A DNA stretch of 64,000 nt from Muriicola sp041358175 (lineage in GTDB: Bacteria; Bacteroidota; Bacteroidia; Flavobacteriales; Flavobacteriaceae). This document shows positions 1 through 7,764 of the stretch, in pieces (within the stretch, counting starts at the first letter, position 1; each line of letters begins with the position of its first letter). Under the pieces are notes generated by a model. The model did no database searches. It saw nothing but the letters and a program-made list of their open reading frames with translations, and was not told the origin of the DNA. The position numbers and the translations under genes are program-made. The stretch is from assembly GCF_041358175.1 (NCBI RefSeq), contig NZ_JBGKBE010000004.1, positions 169,677 to 233,676 on the forward strand. Reading direction: 5' to 3'.

Positions 1-167
1 TGTGAAAACAAAAAATTGACCAAGAGCATCATTCCGATTGCAATATAAATAGACCGATGTTTATTATTTTGATTCTTTGGCTTTTTCCATTTTGAAGACT
101 GTTTTTCCATTTTACATTTATTGGTTGGAGGGTATATCAACAATTTTTATTCCAGCACTTGTGCATT

Positions 168-594
168 CTATTCAATAAATTGGAGCAAGCTACCGTTTAG
201 CTCGATCCTAAAATTTTTTAATGGGTTGCTTGTGATGCTGTTCAAGGGGGTTCCTTCTTGATCGAATCTGGCCCCGTGGGTTGCACAACGGCAGATGCCC
301 CCGTCTTCGGTAATAAAACGCACTTCTTCGGTCTGTTGATGGCTACAGATTTGACTAGCGGCCACATACTGTTCCTCCAGGTTTTTGGCCACAACCACAA
401 ATTCCTTTAGGATAAACCCGCCATTGTTTTGTAACTGCGCCCCTTCCTGGGAGTCAAGGTCCACGGTGAAATCAATTCCCGTGGGGACCGGAAGGCCCGT
501 CTGGGACTCATCTTTAGAGCAACCGTTCAAACATGGAAAAAAAGGGCAAAGGCCGACCCAGCACCCAAGTTTTATAAAAATCCTTTCGTGTCAT
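168..594 (-). CDS. Rieske [2Fe-2S] lipoprotein with a frameshifted N-terminus
   Basis: A small Rieske-type iron-sulfur protein. The two cluster-binding motifs are visible as CSH (C-x-H) and CATHGA (C-x-x-H), about 30 residues apart, as in Rieske ferredoxin-like domains. The intact frame covers 168-530 but has no good start. Reading upstream, the N-terminus is spread over three frames: MTRKDFYKTWVLG from the ATG at 594, then SAFALFF, then PCLNGCSKDES. Joined, these make a typical lipoprotein signal peptide, so two single-base indels seem to lie near 543-555 and in the T-run at 536-542. They could be sequencing errors or real decay. Another Rieske lipoprotein at 32413-32853 has a similar but intact N-terminus. 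Electron-transfer partner unknown. Confidence 0.75.
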
Positions 595-728
595 AAAATA
601 GCCTTTATGGTATTGAACGTTTATTTGTGATATTTTCTTGTTCTTGAATCCGCAATTCCAAGAGATTTGCTGCGGCTCCTAATGAGGAACTATACCAAAG
701 ACATTGTATAATTTGACATTATGAATCT

Positions 729-762
729 TTTGTACATAGACATGACAAATATCATATTTTTG
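729..762 (+). promoter_or_regulatory. Candidate Bacteroidota promoter for the 900-1319 gene
   Basis: TTTG at 729-732 and TATTTTTG (TAnnTTTG) at 755-762 with a 22-base spacer fit the Bacteroidota sigma-ABfr consensus. The predicted start lies about 130 bases before the GTG at 900. The 305-base stretch 595-899 holds nothing else I can support; it is AT-rich and without a convincing gene. Confidence 0.4.
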
Positions 763-899
763 TTTAGCTCTCTTGGCTACTTTTGGAGCGAATACTTAAC
801 AGGTTTAAACATAAACATTTAAATAACAGGTATTTACAAATTTATTCAAATCAAAGTTGTTTACAATAGACTAAACAAAAATTTTATTGTCTTTAAGAT

Positions 900-1319
900 G
901 TGAAGCGAATTTATACTAAAATATTATCCATATTTCTCACCTGTGCGGTATTATTTACCACCACGTCTTTTACTGCAAATATGCATTTTTGCTGTAGCAA
1001 GTTGGTAAGCCTTTCTGTGACTGGTGAGGCAAAACCGTGTGATGAAAAGCTTCAAAACCTAGAAAACACCACAAAGAAATGTTCTTTAGGACAAAAAGAT
1101 TGCTGTAGTACCGATTCCTTCGTTAATATTGGTAAGGATGATTTAAAGAAGGTTTCATTTGAGCTCGATTCTCAAACTATTGTTTTTTTAAAAGCCTTTC
1201 TCTACACCTATATAAACCTTTTCGAAGGGCTTGAGGAAAATGTAATTCCTTTTAAAAACTATGCCCCCCCGTGGATTCAGAAGGACTTACTCGTTCTTCA
1301 TGAAACATTTTTAATTTGA
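900..1319 (+). CDS. HYC_CC_PP family protein (metal-associated secreted protein)
   Basis: A 139-residue protein with an N-terminal signal sequence (hydrophobic stretch at residues 8-25), the MHFCCSKLVS block that names the family, a second CC pair (KDCCS) and the C-terminal APPW motif before a conserved LHETFLI-like end. From memory, HYC_CC_PP proteins occur only in Bacteroidota next to heavy-metal pumps and TonB receptors; their function is not established. The clustered Cys, His and Met residues suggest periplasmic metal handling (inference). The start is GTG at 900, because the overlapping ATG at 898 is followed at once by TGA. It lies upstream of the HMA-AraC regulator and the cytochrome/porin operon. 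Confidence 0.8.
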   Translation: MKRIYTKILSIFLTCAVLFTTTSFTANMHFCCSKLVSLSVTGEAKPCDEKLQNLENTTKKCSLGQKDCCSTDSFVNIGKDDLKKVSFELDSQTIVFLKAFLYTYINLFEGLEENVIPFKNYAPPWIQKDLLVLHETFLI

Positions 1320-1486
1320 TTTTTATTTAAGCGGATTGTTTTGCCAATAGTCCGTTCTACGCATTGGCCATTACTCTTTGATGGCCTCCTTTTGTCGTAC
1401 ACTATCCCCACGACAGAACATTCAGATAGATTGCCAAACAGGGTTATAACCCGTTGAATTTTCATGTAAACCATAACACGAGCGTC

Positions 1487-2068
1487 ATGGATTCCATAAG
1501 GGAATACTGGATAAAGAACATGGTTTGTAGGCGTTGCCTAAAAGTCATAAAACAAGAATTGCACGATTTGGAAATTACGGTATTGTCCCTTGAATTGGGG
1601 AAACTAACGGTAAAGGCCCAAGAAATAGCAATTGCTGGAGTAGACCGAAAAGTATTGGACGTCCTCCATTCCAATGGCTTTGAAATAGCCAAAAGTGAAG
1701 AAGAGATGCTAGTCGAGAAAATAAAGATTGCCTTGATATCATTGGTTTCTGATGTTCCTATTGATATTAAGGAAAAAATCTCGGACTATCTGACAAAATC
1801 GTTGCATAGAGAGTACAAAGTGCTGAGTAAAAATTTTTCAAAAAATGAAAATACCACTATCGAAAAGTATTTCATCAAGTTGAAGATTGAAAAGGTAAAA
1901 GAGCTCATACAGTTGCGGCAACATACTTTTTCTGATATCGCATATATGCTCGATTACAGCAGTGTCAACCACTTATCAAGACAGTTCAAGGAAATCATGG
2001 GCATGAGCATGACCGATTACAAGAATAGCCAAGTGTGGCAACGGGGCTTTCTTGATGAAATTATATAG
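1487..2068 (+). CDS. AraC-type regulator with N-terminal HMA-like metal-sensing domain
   Basis: About 193 residues from the ATG at 1487; an upstream TTG at 1454 is possible but less likely. Residues 1-70 resemble a ferredoxin-like HMA fold with an NMVCRRC motif (C-x-x-C) where copper chaperones have their binding loop. The C-terminal ~100 residues are an AraC helix-turn-helix domain (FSDIAYMLDYSSVNHLSRQFK...). This Bacteroidota architecture suggests a regulator that reads a thiophilic metal directly (inference). Its position just before the cytochrome/porin/Met-rich cluster makes that operon its probable target. The spacer 1320-1486 holds no other gene and no clear promoter. Confidence 0.8.
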   Translation: MDSIREYWIKNMVCRRCLKVIKQELHDLEITVLSLELGKLTVKAQEIAIAGVDRKVLDVLHSNGFEIAKSEEEMLVEKIKIALISLVSDVPIDIKEKISDYLTKSLHREYKVLSKNFSKNENTTIEKYFIKLKIEKVKELIQLRQHTFSDIAYMLDYSSVNHLSRQFKEIMGMSMTDYKNSQVWQRGFLDEII

Positions 2069-2144
2069 ATATAAAAGAATATTATGAAGATATATCTGAC
2101 CTATAAAAAATAGTTTTAACCCAACGACTTAATTGATTCAAAAT

Positions 2145-2552
2145 ATGAAAATAACTAGAACATTAACTGGACCTATTGCACTTACGGTGCTTCTGCTTCT
2201 CGTTGTAATACCAAGCGTGAATGCACAAGAAGAATGGAAAGCACCCGAAAGTGCGGATAAATTGACTAATTCCTTGAAAAATGATGTCTCTGCTGTTGCC
2301 AATGGCCAAAGGACCTACAAAATGCTGTGTGTGATTTGCCATGGTGCAAAAGGCAAGGGAGACGGCATGGGAGGAGCGGGATTGACACCAAAACCTACCG
2401 ATTTGACCGATACGAGTGTTCAGGCCCAGACCGACGGAGCACTTTTCTGGAAGATAACTGAAGGGCGTCCACCCATGGCCTCTTATAAAAGTGCATTACC
2501 AGAAAAGAAAAGATGGGAATTGATTAACTATATCAGAACATTAAAAAAATGA
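2145..2552 (+). CDS. Secreted monohaem cytochrome c
   Basis: 135 residues from the ATG at 2145. A signal peptide (hydrophobic residues ~8-28, ending VNAQ) is followed by a class I cytochrome c domain with the CVICH haem-attachment site and a distal Met in GRPPMASYKS, the usual sixth ligand. Periplasmic or membrane-associated electron carrier. Its stop overlaps the start of the porin gene at 2549 (ATGA), so the two are translationally coupled. The partner may be the CNRCH lipoprotein at 3732 (inference). Confidence 0.9.
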   Translation: MKITRTLTGPIALTVLLLLVVIPSVNAQEEWKAPESADKLTNSLKNDVSAVANGQRTYKMLCVICHGAKGKGDGMGGAGLTPKPTDLTDTSVQAQTDGALFWKITEGRPPMASYKSALPEKKRWELINYIRTLKK

Positions 2553-3709
2553 AAAAACTACTAGTATTTATAATTGTTTTGGCGTTTGGGTCTTCGGCAT
2601 TTGGACAGACCTACAATACCTTTGAACCAAGTAAGACCCAATTTATGCTGCGTGGTTACGGCCATACAGGATTCGAATATATGGATTCGGGCGACGAAAC
2701 AGAATCTACATTTCTGGGTTCGGCCTTTGCCCCAATTTTTCTCTATAAACATTCGGATAGGCTGATGTTCGAGGCCGAACTGGAGTTTGTGTTGGAAGGG
2801 AATGACTTAGAAACCGGTTTGGAATATGCGGATATCATGTATGTGCTCAACAAGAACATGACCGTTCGGGCAGGAAAGTTTCTTTTGCCCTTTGGCACTT
2901 TCATGGAAAGGTTGCATCCTGCATGGATAAACAGATTACCTAATGCCCCTTTGGGCTATGGGCATGACGGCATCGCACCCTCTTCAGGTATCGGTGTAGA
3001 ACTTAGGGGGGCATTTGATCTAGGCGGCCCCAAGTTGAACTATTCGGTGTACTCGACCAACGGCCCAAGAATAAAAGATGGATCTGAAGAACCGGAGGAA
3101 GCAGGTATTTTGAAATTTGAGAACTATGAGGACACCAATTTGGCCAAAGCTTTTGGTGGCCGAATCGGGTTGTTGCCTTTTTCAGATTCTTCTACGGAAA
3201 TTGGTTTTTCAGCCTACTCAACCAGCGGCACAGGGGAAGAGGATTCAGAATTTGAGGATATCGGTGCTTTTTTATATGCCCTGGATTTTTCCTTGGTGAA
3301 ACAAATACCGGGATTGAGTGGCATAGTGGATGTTAAGGCACAATACAACAGTTCCAACGTGGATACGGCCACATTTATCGAGATGCATGAAGATGGTGAT
3401 GAAGAAGAATACTCTTTTGACAATCAAAGCAACTCTTTTTATGCCCAACTGAGCTATAGGCCCACAATGGCCAGTAGTGACTTCGTGAAAAAATTGGAGC
3501 TTGTTGGAAGGTATTCAGACTTCAACGCACCTGAAGGCGCTGAGTGGGAGGAGAAATCGACACAATATGCCTTCGGTCTTAACTATTGGTTGAGTTGGCG
3601 GTCGGTAGTGAAGCTTAGTTATCAGACCACAGAAACTGAAGGAGGCCATGATGGAGATGGAATCACCAATACAAACGGTTTGTTTTTGCATTGGGCCATA
3701 GGATTTTAA
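2549..3709 (+). CDS. Outer-membrane porin-like protein
   Basis: 386 residues with an N-terminal signal peptide ending AFGQ, then alternating amphipathic beta strands (RGYGHTGFEY, LMFEAELEFVLEG, VRAGKFLLPFG) and a C-terminal aromatic residue (AIGF), as expected for a beta barrel. The RAGKFLLPFGTF-type block is typical of OprP/OprO-like and related Bacteroidota porins. The substrate cannot be told. It overlaps the upstream cytochrome gene by four bases and precedes another cytochrome, so the set probably works together at the cell envelope. A similar porin/redox combination recurs at 31.2-34.0 kb. Confidence 0.8.
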   Translation: MKKLLVFIIVLAFGSSAFGQTYNTFEPSKTQFMLRGYGHTGFEYMDSGDETESTFLGSAFAPIFLYKHSDRLMFEAELEFVLEGNDLETGLEYADIMYVLNKNMTVRAGKFLLPFGTFMERLHPAWINRLPNAPLGYGHDGIAPSSGIGVELRGAFDLGGPKLNYSVYSTNGPRIKDGSEEPEEAGILKFENYEDTNLAKAFGGRIGLLPFSDSSTEIGFSAYSTSGTGEEDSEFEDIGAFLYALDFSLVKQIPGLSGIVDVKAQYNSSNVDTATFIEMHEDGDEEEYSFDNQSNSFYAQLSYRPTMASSDFVKKLELVGRYSDFNAPEGAEWEEKSTQYAFGLNYWLSWRSVVKLSYQTTETEGGHDGDGITNTNGLFLHWAIGF

Positions 3710-3731
3710 TTAAATTATAAAAATTAGAGAA

Positions 3732-4052
3732 ATGAAAATAGTGTTTAAATTATCAATCGCTTTGGGGCTCATGGTTGCATTTGGACTTACGGTCGTTGCC
3801 TGTTCATCGACCAAGGACAAATATACAAATGTGCCAGCTGATACAGTGGCAGAAGCTTCCGAAGAATTTAAGATAGAGAAATCCGGGGCACAACTATGGG
3901 GAGAGACCTGTAACCGGTGTCACATTGCCCCGTCACCGGCTGATTACAACGATACGGACTGGGAAACAATAAGCTTACACATGCGGGTGAGGGCAAACCT
4001 GACCGAACATGAAAGTAAAAAGATAGAAGAGTTTCTTAAGTCAGCTAATTGA
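3732..4052 (+). CDS. Monohaem cytochrome-like lipoprotein
   Basis: 106 residues. A lipoprotein signal peptide ends in VVACSS (lipobox Cys at about residue 24). One haem-binding motif, CNRCH, sits in GETCNRCHIAPSPADYND. The mature part is short and ends in a helix (ESKKIEEFLKSAN) typical of the last helix of small c-type cytochromes. A Met ligand may be in LHMRVR. Lies 22 bases after the porin gene, in the same operon. Probably outer- or inner-membrane-anchored and an electron partner of the cytochrome at 2145. Confidence 0.82.
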   Translation: MKIVFKLSIALGLMVAFGLTVVACSSTKDKYTNVPADTVAEASEEFKIEKSGAQLWGETCNRCHIAPSPADYNDTDWETISLHMRVRANLTEHESKKIEEFLKSAN

Positions 4053-4061
4053 TAGAGATCA

Positions 4062-4102
4062 TTGCTCCCATGGCCGCTGCGTCATTTTGGTTATGGGAGC
4101 AA
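4062..4102 (+). other. 10-bp perfect inverted repeat after the cytochrome gene
   Basis: TTGCTCCCAT (4062-4071) pairs perfectly with ATGGGAGCAA (4093-4102) around a 21-base loop. It begins nine bases after the stop codon at 4052. No T-run follows, so it is not a classical intrinsic terminator; it could be an mRNA-processing or partial-attenuation hairpin that separates the cytochrome/porin genes from the Met-rich gene. Confidence 0.4.
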
Positions 4103-4172
4103 AACTCCGAGCATAATAAATAGGATAAGCACCTAAGGACGCTTACATTTTAATAATTAAAAATAAGAACCA

Positions 4173-4655
4173 ATGAAAACAATATTAGTAATGCTCTCAA
4201 TGATTGCGCTGATAGCTCTTGGGAGCTGTAACCAAAATGTAGATGCCGGCGCGGTACTTGAAAATGCCGAAACAAGAACTGAAATCATGAACACAATAGC
4301 GGGCAATCATAGTTATATGACCGAATTTATGGATGCCATGCAGAATAATAACCATGCCATGCAGATGATGCAGGGCAACCAGAAGATGATGGGTCACATG
4401 ATGCAAGGCGATGGCATGCAAAAGATGATAAAAGACAGTACGATGATGAAGAACATGATGCAGAACATGATGAAGGACGGGAAGATGATGGGCAATATGA
4501 TGCAAATGATGCACGAAAAAGGAATGATGAGCGAGGATTGTATGCAGTCCTGCATGAAAATGATGAAGGATAAGGGAATGGACATGGAAGGAATGAGTAT
4601 GATGGGCGATGGCCCTATGAAATCCAATGGAGGTGACCATTCCAGACACCATTGA
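4173..4655 (+). CDS. Met-rich lipoprotein, probable periplasmic copper binder
   Basis: 160 residues. The signal peptide ends in LGSCNQ (lipobox). After about residue 45 the protein is dominated by MM, MxxM and MxxxM patterns (for example MMGHMM, KMMGNMMQMMH), with two Cys (EDCMQSCMKMM) and a His-containing C-terminus (HSRHH). Methionine-only clusters like these bind Cu(I) in periplasmic copper-resistance proteins, so copper sequestration is the best guess. There is no recognisable fold; a helical, low-complexity structure is likely. It is followed by small HMA and membrane proteins of the same cluster. Confidence 0.75.
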   Translation: MKTILVMLSMIALIALGSCNQNVDAGAVLENAETRTEIMNTIAGNHSYMTEFMDAMQNNNHAMQMMQGNQKMMGHMMQGDGMQKMIKDSTMMKNMMQNMMKDGKMMGNMMQMMHEKGMMSEDCMQSCMKMMKDKGMDMEGMSMMGDGPMKSNGGDHSRHH

Positions 4656-4664
4656 TAAGAAAAA

Positions 4665-4931
4665 ATGAATTCTAAAAAAACCAAAAAAATGAAAGGACAC
4701 TGGATTTGGATGGTCATCGGATGTGGCCTACCCTTATTGCTAATTTTTTTCGCTCCCGTATTCGGAATCAAAGGCAACCTGACCCTGTTCACTTTTATTG
4801 TAATCATGTTTGCTGTCCATTTGTTAATGCCAATGCGACACCGTGGCCACAGTCATGGTCTAACAGAGGATAACCTGAAAAGGAAAAGTGAAGTAAAACA
4901 GGACAAGGACAAAGAACAGCACCAACATTAA
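4665..4931 (+). CDS. DUF2933-like small membrane protein
   Basis: 88 residues: a short basic N-terminus, two hydrophobic segments (around WIWMVIGCGLPLLLIFFAPVF and TLFTFIVIMFAVHLLMPM), then a charged His-rich tail (RHRGHSHG, KEQHQH). This matches the DUF2933 type seen beside copper-resistance genes. The function is unknown; the His tail suggests metal contact. It lies nine bases after the Met-rich lipoprotein gene in the same transcription unit. Confidence 0.7.
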   Translation: MNSKKTKKMKGHWIWMVIGCGLPLLLIFFAPVFGIKGNLTLFTFIVIMFAVHLLMPMRHRGHSHGLTEDNLKRKSEVKQDKDKEQHQH

Positions 4932-4944
4932 AATCGAAAAACTT

Positions 4945-5160
4945 ATGAAAAAGAAGTTTCAAATAGACGGGATAAGCTGTGGAGGCTGTATCATGAGGGT
5001 CAAGAAGGTTTTGGAAGCCCATGAGGCTATAGATGAAGCCAAAATATTCTTGAGTCCAAAAGGAGTTGTCAAAATCAATATGAATGATAATCATTCAGTA
5101 AATGATTTGCAAAAACAGCTCGATCAGCTCGACCGTTATACAATATCGGAAATAGAATAG
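4945..5160 (+). CDS. Small HMA-domain metallochaperone
   Basis: 71 residues forming one heavy-metal-associated domain without a signal peptide. The metal loop is ISCGGCIMRV (C-x-x-C with GG in place of the usual SC or AA). Likely a cytoplasmic copper chaperone of the CopZ/Atx1 type, moving metal between the regulator and a P-type ATPase such as the one at 21062. The rest of the domain (beta-alpha-beta-beta-alpha-beta) is of normal length. Confidence 0.8.
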   Translation: MKKKFQIDGISCGGCIMRVKKVLEAHEAIDEAKIFLSPKGVVKINMNDNHSVNDLQKQLDQLDRYTISEIE

Positions 5161-5194
5161 AACAAATAAATACTAATAATTAAAATTAAAAACT

Positions 5195-5413
5195 ATGCAT
5201 TATTTCGACGGACATTGGGGCGGTATGCATTTTATATGGTGGATCATATGGCTGAGTCTATTAATCTGGATATTTTTTGTACCGTATGACATTCCCTATC
5301 GAAAAAACCAAAGAGAGAACCCACACGATATTCTTAAAAAGCGATTCGCCAAAGGCGAAATCACAAAAGAAGAATATGAGGAATCCAAGAAAATTTTAAA
5401 CTCTGATATTTAA
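5195..5413 (+). CDS. SHOCT-domain small membrane protein
   Basis: 72 residues with one strongly hydrophobic, Trp-rich segment (HFIWWIIWLSLLIWIFFV) and a C-terminal SHOCT motif (ILKKRFAKGEITKEEYEESKKIL). SHOCT modules are short oligomerisation or interaction elements, often at the end of small membrane proteins. Its position between the HMA chaperone and the DUF5676-like protein puts it in the copper-handling operon. No enzymatic role is suggested. Confidence 0.75.
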   Translation: MHYFDGHWGGMHFIWWIIWLSLLIWIFFVPYDIPYRKNQRENPHDILKKRFAKGEITKEEYEESKKILNSDI

Positions 5414-5429
5414 TTTAAAAACAAGAATC

Positions 5430-5702
5430 ATGAATCGGATCAACTTAAAAAAAATTGGTTTTGCAATCGGCCTAACGGGGAGTTTGGTCTATTTGGGCTG
5501 TATAATTGTAATGATGACCGCCGGGCAAGAAGGTTCTGTAAAATTCTTTAACAGCCTATTGCACGGGCTTGATACCACGAGCATTATTAGAATGAATGTT
5601 CCATTATGGGAGGCTGGTCTCGGAATTATTCAAACGTTCATCCTAGGATGGCTTGTTGGTGTTTGCATCGCAGCTTTTTATAACGCTCAAATTAAAAATT
5701 AA
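5430..5702 (+). CDS. DUF5676-like two-helix membrane protein
   Basis: 90 residues with two transmembrane segments (around IGFAIGLTGSLVYLGCIIVMM and GLGIIQTFILGWLVGVCIAAF) joined by a loop holding FFNSLLHGLDTTSIIR, a block I associate with the DUF5676 family. Bacterial members sit next to copper or silver efflux genes; no function is known. Seventeen bases separate it from the SHOCT gene, consistent with one operon. Confidence 0.7.
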   Translation: MNRINLKKIGFAIGLTGSLVYLGCIIVMMTAGQEGSVKFFNSLLHGLDTTSIIRMNVPLWEAGLGIIQTFILGWLVGVCIAAFYNAQIKN

Positions 5703-5794
5703 TAAATGCAAAATAACTATATGATAACAAAAAATTATTCTGGAGATATATAATGCTTCAGGTTTTTGTTTTGAACTTTTAAAATATAAATGAA

Positions 5795-6334
5795 ATGAAA
5801 AAAATTAGATTGATTAGCGTCACAATCGCTATGAGTTTGTTTGTTTTTACAGGTTGTGACAGACCAGAATTGCCATATGACAATAAAATTGAAGGAATTT
5901 ATGTAGGAACAATCACTAGTCCCAATGGCCAAAGTAAGGAAGAGAGAAAAATCACTGAGGATGCCATGGCGGAAATAACCAAGATTGGAAACTTAATGAT
6001 TGAGGTTCATTTATTCAATTCTGAATTAGATACTACCCTTATATTGAATTACTATGATGATATGAACTTTGTAAGGGTTTGTTTTACCGGAGATGATTTT
6101 GAGACCGCTTATGGACATAGGCTATCAGAAGATCATATTAGTAGAGGTATGATGGGGCATATTCAAAATAATGAAACCGAATGGATGCATCATCTCAATG
6201 ACGAACATCAGGGAGATGGAGATGAAGAGCATTTTGGCGAGTTTGATATTCAAGACCATAGTTTTCGATATCGCTTCGATAGAATGGTAGACGGCATAAC
6301 TACTAAGCTCGAATTTCAGGGAACAAAATTATAG
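5795..6334 (+). CDS. Lipoprotein of unknown function
   Basis: 179 residues. The signal peptide ends in FTGCDR (lipobox). The mature part is acidic and His-rich around HHLNDEHQGDGDEEH, and it looks mostly beta-stranded. I do not recognise the family. The overall pattern (GIYVGTITSPNG, then a last strand TTKLEFQGTKL) resembles small lipocalin-like or calycin-like lipoproteins of Bacteroidota. It is the last gene of the left cluster, 92 bases after the DUF5676-like gene. Confidence 0.6.
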   Translation: MKKIRLISVTIAMSLFVFTGCDRPELPYDNKIEGIYVGTITSPNGQSKEERKITEDAMAEITKIGNLMIEVHLFNSELDTTLILNYYDDMNFVRVCFTGDDFETAYGHRLSEDHISRGMMGHIQNNETEWMHHLNDEHQGDGDEEHFGEFDIQDHSFRYRFDRMVDGITTKLEFQGTKL

Positions 6335-6400
6335 GTTTAATAGGGCTATAGTTTTCTCCTTTTGAACAGATAAAAAATGATTTGATTGGATTTGTAGAGC

Positions 6401-6447
6401 CTTTACAAAAAATCAGTGCTTTTACTTAGAGGTAGTATTTTGTAAAG
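6401..6447. repeat. 10-bp perfect inverted repeat in the 6335-6538 spacer
   Basis: CTTTACAAAA (6401-6410) and TTTTGTAAAG (6438-6447) are exact reverse complements with 27 bases between. The 204-base spacer between the lipoprotein gene and the lycopene-cyclase-like gene has no gene. The repeat could be a transcript-ending hairpin for the left operon or an operator for the next one; no T-run or clear promoter decides between them. Confidence 0.35.
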
Positions 6448-6538
6448 TGTTGTTGAGTATAGTGATGACTTTTATTCTAGAATGGATAATAGTAGAAAAT
6501 TGCAATGTTGCTCTTATTCATTCACAAATAATAAATAG

Positions 6539-7243
6539 GTGCATTACGTATGGTTTATATGGTCCCTTATTATTCTAGCCCTTTGGGGCGTGGTTTATCT
6601 TATGAAGAAAGATTCTCGAAGAGAAATGCTGAAGATGAGCTGGATAACCATGCCCTTTGGGCTTACCGAGCCGCTGTTCGTTCCCGAGTATTGGTACCCT
6701 CCATCTCTTTTCGATTTGGCTATAAAAACAGGTTTCGACATTGAAAGTCTCATTTTCTCCTTCGCCATTGGTGGTATAGGAACGGTGTTGTACAACCTTA
6801 TCTTTAAAAGAAGATTTATTGAAATGCCGCATACAGAAAGAAGCCACCAGAGGCATTCGCTTCATGTTTATATTCTTTTTGTTCCTGTTCTGATTTTTGC
6901 GGCACTAAGCCTTTTTACAGGGCTTAATCATATTTATTGTGGGGTCATCGCCTTGTTTTTCGGAGGTCTGGCAACCCTGTACTGCCGCCCCGATCTAAAG
7001 GGCAAAATCTGGGTCGGTGGTATGCTGTTTACAGTACTCTACTTTGTCTATTTCGGGAGTATCCTTCCGTTTTACCCCCAATATGTGGAGCTGTACTGGA
7101 ATCTGAAAAACCTAACACATATTCTTGTTCTGGGCATTCCAATTGAAGAGCTTTTGTTCGCCTTTACTTTTGGGATGTACTGGTCCGGGCTATACGAGCA
7201 CTTGTACTGGAAAAAAGTAATGAAACCGATAACCATTGATTAA
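6539..7243 (+). CDS. Lycopene cyclase domain-like membrane protein
   Basis: 234 residues, about seven hydrophobic segments, start GTG at 6539. The pattern HYVWFIWSLIILALWGVVY, then PEYWYPPSLFDL, and late in the protein GIPIEELLFAFTFGMYWSGLYE, matches the lycopene cyclase domain fold (CrtY-c/d type repeats; the PxEE-like PIEELLF motif is conserved). Usual members are about 230 residues when the two halves are fused, as here. No carotenoid genes lie nearby, so a role in carotenoid synthesis is not supported by context. It stands just before the stress block, with its own spacer. Confidence 0.7.
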   Translation: MHYVWFIWSLIILALWGVVYLMKKDSRREMLKMSWITMPFGLTEPLFVPEYWYPPSLFDLAIKTGFDIESLIFSFAIGGIGTVLYNLIFKRRFIEMPHTERSHQRHSLHVYILFVPVLIFAALSLFTGLNHIYCGVIALFFGGLATLYCRPDLKGKIWVGGMLFTVLYFVYFGSILPFYPQYVELYWNLKNLTHILVLGIPIEELLFAFTFGMYWSGLYEHLYWKKVMKPITID

Positions 7244-7289
7244 TGGTTATTTAATACGATCATAAAGTATCACTTATAAATACAATGTC

Positions 7290-7752
7290 ATGAAAATACT
7301 AGTAGCAATAGACGACTCTGACTACAGTAAAGCAACAGTAGAAGAATTTTCAAAGTTACCGCTCCCCACCAATACAGAAGTACAGATTATATCGGTTTTT
7401 GAGAATCTCTTGCTGGTTAATCCGCGAATAGCCCCCCACGCAGGTTCGTTGGGTAGTTATTCTGAAGAAGCCATGTCCAACGCAATAAAAACCGCGGAAG
7501 CTATTGTTAGTGATGCCTCAAATTCACGAAAAGAAAAGAATGATGCATTGTCGATAACTACTGCCGTGGTCAACGGGCTTCCCAAAAGTGCATTTTTATA
7601 AAAGGTGGAAGACTTTGGTACCGACCTCATTTTGGTGGTGTCATGGGGCCATCAACTATTTTACCAATGAAAAAGGCAATAGGGTAATCAAAAGAAGTAA
7701 GAAAATTGATGTGCAACGCGCATCAATTGTAGAAGAAATGTCAAATCATTAA
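7290..7752 (+). pseudogene. Broken universal stress protein (UspA family)
   Basis: The first 103 codons give a normal Usp N-terminus (MKILVAIDDSDYSKATVEEF..., then TTAVVNGLPKSAFL). A TAA at 7599-7601 interrupts it. In the same frame the next codons read KVEDFGTDLILVVSWGH, the expected Usp continuation (normally ...LIVVGSHG), so a nonsense change is the simplest explanation. The G-x2-G-x9-G-S/T ATP-binding end is missing, and a last piece in another frame, QRASIVEEMSNH, may be the decayed C-terminus. The next genes are intact, so this is a fossil at the head of the stress block. Confidence 0.75.
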
Positions 7753-7764
7753 AAATAATTGAAA

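Noticed and set aside
4197..4807. Two long minus-strand open frames over the Met-rich and DUF2933 genes
   Set aside because: They are His- or Ile-rich reverse images of ATG/Met-rich codons on the plus strand; no start context or domain supports them.
6401..6447. Intrinsic terminator
   Set aside because: The repeat has a 27-base loop and no T-run; kept only as an inverted repeat.
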